From the NCBI RefSeq assembly GCF_002127325.2, contig NC_035437.2:172394530-172458529 (forward strand): a stretch of 64,000 bases of DNA, in the 5' to 3' direction. Positions 47,535-56,846 of this stretch are shown here, one piece after another (position 1 is the first letter of the stretch; every line of letters begins with the position of its first letter). The position numbers were made by a program, and so were the translations under genes. The notes under the pieces are model-generated. The model had not been told where the DNA came from. It worked only from the letters and a program-made list of their open reading frames with translations, and did not search any database. This stretch comes from Helianthus annuus. Its lineage: Eukaryota > Streptophyta > Magnoliopsida > Asterales > Asteraceae.

Positions 47535-47638
47535 ACTTTTGATCCTGTTATTATACTTTTGGGGTGTTCTAAGATCCCTAAAACCTTCCCAAGATCCCTA
47601 TGACACCCCAAAAAGTGTAGTAACAGGTTCAAAAGTTA
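47535..47638. repeat. Short hairpin at the duplication breakpoint
   Basis: AACTTTTGATCCTGTTATTA on the left pairs with the inverted copy ending at 47638 (TAGTAACAGGTTCAAAAGTT). It begins exactly where similarity to copy 1 stops. Confidence 0.6.
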
Positions 47639-48237
47639 GGGATCGGTTAACGACGTGGTGACAGAACACACTAAGTGTTAAGTTGGGGGTGACGTGCGTC
47701 AAAGTGATAGTTGGGGGTGGCAACGGCCAAAAGACAATAGTCGAGGGTGATAAAATCTAATAACCCAAACACATAAAAGTTTAAACTTTTTTAACCCATC
47801 CTAAAATCCTATTATCTCGTTACTCTTGAACAAAATCGCATAAACATCAAAATAACAAAAAAAAAAAAACAAAAAAACAAAAACAAAAACAAAACATGTA
47901 CCTGTTAGGGGCAGCCTGAATTAACCAGCTTGCAGCCGGAATTTTGCAGTCGCCGGCCGGAATTATGCTGTCGCTGGGTGCTGAAGTGAGGCAGAGGGAG
48001 GGCGGAAGTCGCTGGCAAGTGGCAGCGATTTGGGTTTTTTTTTTTTTTAATTATGTGGACTGGTTTTGTGTAACAAAACTAGTAGTTGGGTTGGGCTTGA
48101 ATGGTATTAAGTTATTGGGCTTGATGGATTGAATTTAAGTTTTTATTAAAGGGGTTAGTTGGCTAACTTGTTTACATAATTTGATCGGGTTTCAATCCGT
48201 GTGCACAAATCTTTTTATATAAATTCCTAACATTTTT
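47639..48237. other. Intergenic, left part of a hAT relic
   Basis: No supported gene. From about 47890 the sequence resembles the interior and right side of the hAT element at 24243-25370 (for example GGGTTTCAATCCGTGT, compare about 25168). Confidence 0.45.
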
Positions 48238-48428
48238 CTAAGGGGTGCGGACAAAAATTTTCAAGGGGTGCGGTCGGAATTTTCCAAGGGGTGCAGTCGG
48301 AATTTTTCAAGGGGTGCGGACGAAAATTTCCAAGGGGTATGGTCTGGATTTTTCGCGAAAAATACCACTAATTTTTTTTTTCAAGGGGTGCGGCCGCCCA
48401 CCCACCCCATAACTTGAGTCCGCCCCTG
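48238..48428. mobile_element. hAT right-end relic with five subterminal repeats
   Basis: Five copies of a 23 bp motif beginning AAGGGGTGCGG start at 48240, 48263, 48286, 48309 and 48332, with a sixth at 48383, followed by GCGGCCGCCCACCCACCCC and the terminal CGCCCCTG. Same family as 24243-25370; a matching left end was not found. Confidence 0.7.
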
Positions 48429-48910
48429 TTTATATTTATTAGTCTAAGGAAATTTATAAAATCTTAAACTTAAAGGTCGGTGAATTTTTCATATATACCC
48501 CTCCTTTTTTTTTCATATATGCCCCTCCCTTTTTTTCGGTCTTTACTATCAACTTCTTTTTTGTTTTACACAAGCACTATGCTTTACAGCCGGTTCAAAT
48601 CTCTAGCTTCCATTTTAAAAACATGTAGTTGAGTCATTTCTTTTTTATTGCTGATAAGTACTAATACTAAACTAACATATGTTAGTTATTTTGATATTTT
48701 TCTTATTTTAATTAGCTAACAAGTACTAATACTAAAATAGCATATGTTGGTTATTTTGATATTTTTCTTATTTTAATTAGAGTAAATTACTTTTTAAGTC
48801 CCTATGTTTTAATTTTAACCACTTGAATCCAAAATCAAAAAGTTTAACGACCTGAGTCTCTAACCGCTCATTTTATAACGTTTTAAGTCCAATTTTTAAC
48901 ACTTGTATAA
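48429..48910. other. Intergenic with short direct repeats
   Basis: No gene. A 66 bp unit (AAGTACTAATACTAAA...TTATTTTAATTAG) is repeated at about 48655 and 48721. Bases 48780-48905 look like a single arm of a foldback element (TTTTTAAGTCCCTATG). Confidence 0.5.
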
Positions 48911-49691
48911 TATTAAAACAAAAGGTCGGTGGCCACAACCACCGCCTTTGCTTATATATAATTGATTTTTGTGTAAATAAAAACTAAATGGCAATGTGCT
49001 TTGGTGGTTTGTGTGTCGCATTATAAAGATGAGGTCAGTAGTTCGATACATGACCCCTTCACTGTTATAAACAGTGTTTTAATTCATGTGATGATACTTT
49101 CCTTTAACTATAATCTTTTTCTCGAGATAATACTCATATTTGACTTGCTAAAACTAATTAGTTACACATAATTATAAATAAATTTATTTATTTAATATAT
49201 CATAAAAATAAAGGTTGGTCTCTACATTTTCTAAATTGAAACCTACACCCCTTATTCTTTAGGTAAGTTACATCATCTTTAACTTGACACTACAATGTCC
49301 GACGGATTATTATCCTTTTTTTTATTTATGTCTAACCACATTAATGTCTAAATTACTTTTAAGACTTTACATCGCTATTTAAATTACTTTCACGACTCTA
49401 CACCGCAACAAACGAAACATACTCTTTTTTATCTATGTCTAATCACGTTAAAGTCACAAAAGTAACGAGGGTAACAAAGTCAAAAACGCGTAATGTCACG
49501 TGTAGACACCACACATTAATGTCATCATCGTACACCGTAGCCGCAAATGCCCGCAATGCTTATATAGGTTACACTTAGTTAGATAGGAAACATCGAAACG
49601 CCTTATATGGTTAATGCATCGCATAACATGTCACCATCTATAAGCAACTAAGATGCCACCGCCGCAACGCGCGGCTATGGCAACAATCTAG
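48911..49691 (+). mobile_element. Non-autonomous Helitron
   Basis: The 3' end is a GCCACCGCCGCAACGCGCGGC hairpin region followed by CTAG (49688-49691) and host T, the same type as at 11417. The 5' end is probably at about 48911, where AAAGGTCGGTGGC...GCCACC-type sequence resembles 10542, though the expected TC reads TA. No Rep/helicase frame. Confidence 0.55.
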
Positions 49692-49893
49692 TATTAAGTT
49701 AAAGTGTAAAGAAGCCAAGCTATCGACCTCATTTAGCTTAATTAGGTCATCCGTAGTCATAACATGTCACCATCTATAAGCAACTAAGATGCCACCGCCG
49801 CAACGCGCGGCTATGGCAACAATCTAGTATTAAGTTAAAGTGTAAAGAAGCCAAGCTATCGACCTCATTTAGCTTAATTAGGTCATCCGTAGT
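49622..49893. repeat. 136 bp tandem duplication including a Helitron end
   Basis: 49622-49757 is repeated apparently exactly at 49758-49893, so the Helitron 3' hairpin and CTAG|T terminus occur twice (49688-49691 and 49824-49827). Confidence 0.9.
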
Positions 49894-50504
49894 CATAAAG
49901 CCTCTTTGTGGGCGTTATGCGACACGTGTCGTGGCACGTCACACAGAGGCTTTATGAAGCGTTATGTTACTAGAGCCCGTAATCATAAAGCCCCTACCTC
50001 ATCATTACTCAATTAATTAATTTTCAATTTTTTTAATTAATTTCTAACTTTTTAAATTAAAATTAAATAAAAAATTGCCAGATTTTTAATGTTAAAAATA
50101 AGAGAAAAACAAGTTTAAAACCAATTTTAGATATTTGAGAAAATACAGGGGCCAAATATGTAAAACTTTAAAAATAAAATAGCCGCCTCCTGTCTTCTTC
50201 TCTGTCTTCTTCTCCGGCCGACTTTCCGGCTGAAATTCCGTCTTCTTCTCGGTCTTCTTCTCCGATTTGCAAGGACCAATACTGCCTCCTCTGTCTTCTT
50301 CTCCGATTTGCATGGACCAAACATGTATAAACCAAAAACTTTAAACAACCATCCCGCCGTTATGCTGATGGCGTTGGTTCTTTTTTTGTGGCCCAAAACG
50401 CCCTCCGTCGTCGTGTTACCGGCGCTATGGGGCAAAAATCCAGCCTTATACCGCCCCACTACAGACAACCGAAGGGTGAAGGGGTGCATCATAATTAAGA
50501 TCTA
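49894..50504. other. Intergenic; short hairpin and CTTCTTCTC repeat
   Basis: 49893-49958 forms a hairpin (ATAAAGCCTCTTTGTG.../...CACACAGAGGCTTTAT) whose loop holds the palindrome CGACACGTGTCG. 50190-50310 has repeated CTTCTTCTC words. No supported exon; the open frames here come from the repeats. Confidence 0.5.
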
Positions 50505-51095
50505 ACCCAATTAGGCTTTTGGTGACGTGGACGCTGATGTGGCATAGACATTTGTTATCTGATGTGGTGGCTGCTTATGTGGCACCACCTCACCCCACCA
50601 CCACCACCATCAGCCGCCACCATCTCCACCGCCATCAGCCTCCACCACCACCGTCATCAGCCTCCACCACTACCACCTTCAACTGCCACACCCACATCCA
50701 TTGCCATCAGCCATCACAACCATCAACTGCCACCTCCACCACCATTAGCCACAACCACGCCGTCCACCCACATTCCATCGATTTGTCCGAGCTCAAATAC
50801 ACTACCATCCGAATCGAGACTTGATGCTCACCGCAGGCCTCATCGTCGTCTGGGTCGTCACCATATGGTGGTGCTGATGGAGGAGGTGAGATGGTGATGA
50901 TGGCGATGGTGGTAGGTGGCGGCGAGTGGTGGTAGTGGTGGTGGGGGTGAGGTGGTAGCGAGTGGTGGTGATGGCTGATGGCTTATGGCACTGGTGGTGG
51001 TGGTAAGGTGGTGATAATACTGCCACATAAGCAACCACTTGATCTGATATATATGTTTGTGCCACATCAACGTCCACATCAACAAAAATTAACTG
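50505..51095. mobile_element. Foldback element with CCA/GGT-rich arms
   Basis: The left arm (GACGTGGACGCTGATGTGGCA, GGTGGCTGCTTATGTGGCA) recurs inverted on the right (TGCCACATAAGCAACC, TGCCACATCAACGTCCACAT). The centre is dominated by CCACCACC on the left and GGTGGTGG on the right, so the whole 590 bp can fold back. The long open frames here are byproducts of the trinucleotide bias. Confidence 0.6.
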
Positions 51096-51500
51096 AGTTA
51101 GAACTCAGTTAAAAAATGTCCGTTGGTAGCCTATAACGTAAGACCACCCGTGAGAATTTTTAAATTGGGACGCTGTTAGCTAACATACAACACTTTGAAT
51201 AATTAAAATATATAATTCCTTTCACATATAGGGTAGGGATATGGTAAAAAGTGTCTAAAATGTAAGAAGGGTAAGAAGTGTTTTAAACCATTGGATATTT
51301 GATCTAATGGTTGAGATCAATAGGGTATAAAAATGTAAATTGTGTTTTAATTAGAGGGACCTTATGTAAAATTGAAGGGCAATAGTGTCTTTTTCAATGT
51401 TTAAAATATGGTAACCGTATCCTACACAACCAAAAACACCTACATTCACTCCTTTTTCCTTAAAAATCGGAATTAATATCTAAATTGGAAGCCTCTGTGT
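51096..51500. other. Intergenic, no gene seen
   Basis: No supported exon, RNA gene or terminal repeat pair. Confidence 0.45.
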
Positions 51501-51985
51501 TTTATATAAGATTCAAGGCGTGGTGTTTTACGTTTAGAAGAACTGTAATCAGATTCATGGCGTGATATTTTAAAACATCTGGATAAGTTGACTATGATTC
51601 AAGTCATGGTGTTTTATCTGGAATCCAGAAAACACCATGACTTGAATCATAGTGTTTTATCTGGAGACATTGTTCAATACAAAACATGACTATGATTCAA
51701 TACAAAACATTCCCAGATTTTAAAACACCATGACTATGATTCAAGTCATGGTGTTTTATCTGGACAATCAATACAAAACATTCCCAAATTTTAAAACACC
51801 AACACCATGACTTGAATCATAGTCAATGTCTCCAGATGTTTAAAACACCACGCCATGAACAATGTCTCCAGATAAAACACCATGACTTGAATCATAGTCA
51901 ATGTCTCCAGATTTTTAAAACACCACGCCATAAACAATGTATCCAGATGTTTAAAACACCACGCCATGAACGATGTATGATTAAA
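51501..51985. repeat. Dense direct and inverted repeat cluster
   Basis: Multiple copies in both orientations of AAAACACCATGACTTGAATC, CAATGTCTCCAGAT and AAAACACCACGCCATGAA. Several adjacent pairs form local palindromes (for example about 51723-51767). Confidence 0.7.
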
Positions 51986-52258
51986 AGATGTTGCGATTAA
52001 AAGATGATGAAGAATATAAAACAATCAGATGTATAATGTTTCCTAAAATTTGTCCTAATTCAAAATTCGATTCAAATCCTAAAAAAACTAATCGCCAGTT
52101 TTTTTTTTGGCAGTTATTCTTGGAAATCAATTAAATGATAAAAATGTCAAATTACTAATATACCCTTTTAAATTAATTACGATAAAGGACACTTGTCATT
52201 CCCAAATTATTTCTCACATTCTCACACAAGTCTCACTTTTTACAGAATCCTCTACCTT

Positions 52259-52263
<5 letters not shown>

Positions 52264-52298
<35 letters not shown>
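52264..52298. repeat. (TA)n microsatellite
   Basis: About 17 TA units abutting the left end of the next element. Confidence 0.9.
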
Positions 52299-52299
<1 letters not shown>

Positions 52300-52301
<2 letters not shown>

Positions 52302-52850
52302 TGAGGTTCATTGGGGAACACTTAAAAAGTGGGGAACAGCGGGGAACCGACTCAAACGAACTCCGATTGGACTCATTTCAGTTGCGTTGGAACCGGCTCG
52401 TCGAACCCTAACTAGGATCTTTTAACCCTGAACCCTAAATCATAACCCCTAAACCCTAAATATATTAGGGTTTGGCTTTTAGGGTTTTTCTTTAGGGTTT
52501 AGCTTTAGGGTTTAGCTTTAGGGTTTAGATTTAGTGTTTAGGGTTTAGCTTTAGGGTTTAGGGTTTAGCTTTAGGGTTTAGCTTTAGGGTTTAGCTTAGG
52601 GTTTAGCCTTTAGGGTTTAGTTTTTAGGGTTTATAGTTTAGATTGTACGGTTTATCTTAGGTTTTAGCCTTATTTTTTAGCTTTAGGGTTTAGAGTTTAG
52701 GAGTTAGGATTTAGGGTTTAGGGTTAAAAGATCTTAGTTAGGGTTCGACGAGCCGGTTCCAACGCCGCTGGAATGAGTCCAATCGGAGTTCGTTTGAGCC
52801 GGTTCCCCGCTGTTCCCCAATTTTTAAGTGTTCCCAATGAACCTTCCCCT
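52300..52850. mobile_element. Foldback element with telomere-like TTTAGGG interior
   Basis: Arms of about 130 bp: left GAGGTTCATTGGGGAACAC, GGGGAACAGCGGGGAACCG; right is the inverted equivalent ending CAATGAACCTTCCCC. The interior (52435-52725) is made of AGGGTTTAGCTTT variants, degenerate relatives of the plant telomere unit TTTAGGG. The element lies between TA repeats, which hide any target duplication. No coding capacity. Confidence 0.75.
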
Positions 52851-52899
52851 ATATATATATATATCACGCTAAAAAAATCTAAACCAAAATGCATATTTT

Positions 52900-53673
52900 T
52901 TTATATAATAAAATAAGGGAGGTGAAGGAACGGTTGTTGGTGTGGTGGGGGTGGAGGGTTATATTCAGGCGGGTTTGGTGAATGGTAGATAAACAAATCA
53001 TGAATGAAGGTCACGTCCCTTTCCTCCCCTCCCTCCTCCTCAATCCCCCTTTTCTTTTATGTCGGGTTCCCCAACCACTTTTCTTTTAATATACATACAT
53101 ACATATATTCTGTCTCTATATGTTTTCAGATTACTTCTGCTGCTCATCATAATTATATTCATATTTCTCACGCAGATACCTTAATTCCGTTTATGCAGAC
53201 TCTCATCAACGCTTTCATCCTCCAATTTCACCAAGGTTCGTCTTCTTTCACCTTTATTTCTCGCATGTTTTGCATCATCATCCTTCATTTGTGCTGAAAT
53301 TTGCTGTAATTATCTGTTATCACATGAATATATTGATATATGTACGTATAGGTTCTGAAATTAGGGTTTCCTCGACGTCTAATCTTTTAAAAATCATAAT
53401 TCGAGTTGACAGGCTCAAATCGCTTGCTTTTGCTGTAATTTTCTGTTGAATTTGAGATTGTTTGTTTGAAACTGGTTGTTGTTGATGGATCAAAATTACT
53501 AGTTTACCCCTAGGGTTTTGAACTTTTGATTATGTGTTGAAATGATGAATTTGAGATTGTTTGTTTGAAGCTGATTGTTGTTGATGGATTTGAAATTACA
53601 AGTTTACCCCTAGGGTTTGATTATGTGTTAATATAAGAGATTCTGAATTTGTGTTGTTGTTGTTGTGTAGATT
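52900..53673 (+). promoter_or_regulatory. Promoter region, 5' UTR exon and leader intron of the WD40 gene
   Basis: A pyrimidine-rich leader (about 53020-53235) ends at CACCAAG|GTTCGTC (about 53235), a good donor. The leader intron ends at GTGTAG (53670), three bases before the start codon at 53674. The intron contains two near-repeats of GAATTTGAGATTGTTTGTTTGAA. Confidence 0.5.
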
Positions 53674-56600
53674 ATGTCAAATTACCAGGTAGATGATGAA
53701 TATATGGCTGATGAATATGAAATGGAAGATATAGATGATGATGATGATAACATGGATTATGAGCTTCATGGCAGAGGCGCTGGCTCGGACTCTGATGTCG
53801 ATGAATACGATTACATGGTTTGTTTCAAGTCCTTGAGTTAAATGCCATTTTAGTCCCTGTGGTTTGGGCCATTTTGCCAGTTTAGTCCAAAGGTTTCATT
53901 TTTAACCTGTGGGTCCAAAAAGGTTTCACAGTTGCCATTTTAGTCCACCGGGTTAACTTCATCCATTTTTTCTGTTAACGAGAAGGCCAATTCGGTCATT
54001 TTATATGGCTGAATTGCCCTTTTAGTTAACAGAATTACGTACAAAATGACCGAATTGGCCTTCTCGTTAACAGAAAAAATGGATGAAGTTAACCCAGTGG
54101 ACTAAAATGGCAATTGTGAAACCTTTTTGGACCCACAGGTTAAAAATGAAACCTTTGGACTAAACTGGCAAAATGGCCCAAACTACAGGGACTAAAACGG
54201 CATTTAACTCTAAGTCCTTTTATTGAAGTTTTGTTAATGATTTGAAGTTGAGATACAATAAGCGGAATATGCCGCCTAATGGCTATTACGGTAACCAAGT
54301 GTTTCAGTGTTCCACTAAAGTCAGTCAAACTTTTTTCTAACCACGAAAACTATTCAAGTTTTGATATCGTTCCATTGTCATTTATTTTAAAAATGTTAAA
54401 GTTATGTGACCTAAATTGAACAAATACGCCTGGTTTAAAAAAGTGCACATGAGGCGCGACTTCTTGGCCAAAAAGTGACCCTGAGGCGCGCGCCTCATGT
54501 ATTTCCCATATTTTTGTGCAGCAAATTGTTGTACAACATTCTTTTCAAGTTGTATATGTATGTAATTTCCATATTAAAACATATATAAAGCTCACTTTTC
54601 TCAAAATACTGGGTAAATGATGCTAGAAACCTATAGGAAATATATAAATTTTCAATTATTATTTGCGCCTCGGGTAAAAAATACGGTGCGCTTTTGCGCT
54701 TCGCGTCTCGGTTTTAGACCTTGTCGCTTTTGTGCGCTTCTCGCTTTTTAAAACCAAGCAAATAAGAAACTTGGTTAATATATAGTGATTATTTTTTTTC
54801 AAGTTTAACATGAAGTAGGAGGTAACTGCGAAGAAAGTACGTTAATCAATAATCAAGTTTCACAATTGTGCCATTTAGGTCATTCAATTTAAATAATAAT
54901 GGAACAATATTTAAACATGAGTAGTTTTCTAGTTAGAAAAAAGTTTGAATGGCTTTATTATTAAACAGTGAAGAAACTTGGTTACTATTTGTGATTTTAT
55001 TCCAGATCTTTATTATACCGACTAATAACTTCGACTATACTCTAGAGTAATAAGCTGCAAGATACTTCCGCTGCTCAAGCAAGAAGAGGCAAGGACATTC
55101 AAGGTATTCAATGGGAACGGCTCAGCATCACTAGGGAAAAATATCGGCAAACTAGACTAGAACAGTACAAGAATTACGAAAATATCCCTCACTCTGGAGA
55201 GGGTTCAGAGAAGGTTAGTTATTTGTAATCAGTTATTTGCTTTAAGTTATCTGTATCTATTATGGTTATCAGCCGTATTGAACATAGTTATATTGAACAG
55301 GCATGCAAAGTTACGAACAAAACGGGCTTGTTTTATGACTTTAGACAGAATTCAAGATCTGCTAGATCAACGATTCTTCATTTTCAGGTTTGATTTTTGC
55401 ATGTTTTACACATACTTAGGTTTATATCATTATACGTGTCATTTGTTATCGACTGTTTGATAATTGTGTTTCTTGATTTAGTTGAGAAACCTAGTATGGG
55501 CTACATCAAAACATGATGTCTACTTAATGTCACATTTCTCTGTCTTCCATTGGTCTTCCTTAAAAAGCGTCAAGACTGAAGTCCTTAACGTCTCAGGACA
55601 CGTGGCACCATGTGAGGTGAGTGTTTCAAGCTTTTTCTTCTTTTTTGTAACGTCTTCATGTCATTTGAATATTAACAGATCGCGTTAAAAAATTTGGTAT
55701 GCAGAAGCACCCTGGAAGTCTGCTAGAGGGATTTACTCAGACGCAAGTTAGCACAATGGCAATAAAAGATAATTTGCTTGTTGCTGGTGGATTTCAAGGA
55801 GAACTTATATGCAAGGTAATATTTTCGTAATTATGATTTTATAAAATTTTGTAGTCGTATGCTTGGTTTCTTATATTATATAGAGAGATCCTTTTTGGAA
55901 AAAAAAACACCAATCTCTTGATGTTCAGCGTTTACTTATTCTTCATAGAGTAAAGTAAACAGATGGTCCCTCTCGTTTACTAAAAAAATTGATTTGGTCC
56001 CTAGCTTTCCAAAAGTACGCAGATGGTCCATGTGGTTTGCACTTTGTAACACATTTAGTCCCCAACCAACAAATCTGAAGGTTTTAGCATGTTCAGGTTA
56101 GGGTTAGGGATTGGGACTAAATGCATTACGAAGTGCAAACCACAGGGACCATCTTTGTACTTTTGGAAAAAGTTACTAAATGTGTTACAAAATGCAAACC
56201 ACAGGGACCATCTGTGTATTTTTGGAAAGCTTGGGACCAAATCCAAAAGTTTGGTAAACCACGGGGTTCTTTATATGTTATATTGAGGTGATTGAAACAT
56301 GATTTTTTTTTTTTTTTGTTATTAAGTGCAGTATTTAGATAGACCTGGAGTTTGCTACTGCTCTAGGACAACTTACGATGAAAATGCTATTACTAATGCT
56401 CTTGACATTTATACTACTCCAAGGTATCTGGTTCTGGTTTCTTGAGGTGAAATTAAGTTTATGATTGTAAACTGTCTTTAATAAATGCCATTTTCGTCCC
56501 TGAGGTTTAGCCAGTTTTGCGACTTACGTCCAAAGGTTTCTTTTTTCGCATCTGGATCCAAAAGGTGCGAAAAAACAAACCTTTGGATGAAAGTCGCAAA

Positions 56601-56815
56601 ACTGGCCAAACCTCAGGGACGAAAATGGCATTTTTGATTTTACTCTGTATTTTTTTGTTTTATTTTTTAATTGTTGTGGTGCAGTGGTGCAATGCATTTC
56701 ACAGCTTCAAACAATGATTGCGGCGTCAGAGAATTCGATATGGAAAATTTTCAAATGACTAAGCACTTCCGTTTTCCTTGGCCAGTAAACGTACTCTCTC
56801 TCTCTCTCTCTTTCT

Positions 56816-56846
<31 letters not shown>

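Larger units (their letters stand above)
43468..47536 (+). repeat. Duplicated segment, copy 2 of 10513-17993
   Basis: Collinear with the region from SEC14-like intron 10 through its 3' flank. It starts CTCACACCCACACGCATATT (compare 10513) and ends GGGGCGTCACCATAAC (compare 17978-17993). Introns are retained, so this is DNA duplication, not retroposition. The copies differ by six bracketed insertions. Copy 2 lacks exons 1-10. Confidence 0.9.

Noticed and set aside
50127..51085. Open frames of 91-121 residues rich in His, Pro, Thr, Lys and Arg
   Set aside because: They arise from CTTCTTCTC and CCA/GGT repeats and occur in several frames and on both strands.
52435..52725. Interstitial telomere tract or chromosome end
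   Set aside because: The TTTAGGG-like words are degenerate and enclosed by inverted arms of a mobile element, with a normal gene on the right.
56055..56286. Frames of 63-65 residues in WD40 intron 5
   Set aside because: Both come from the arms of a foldback element, one on each strand.
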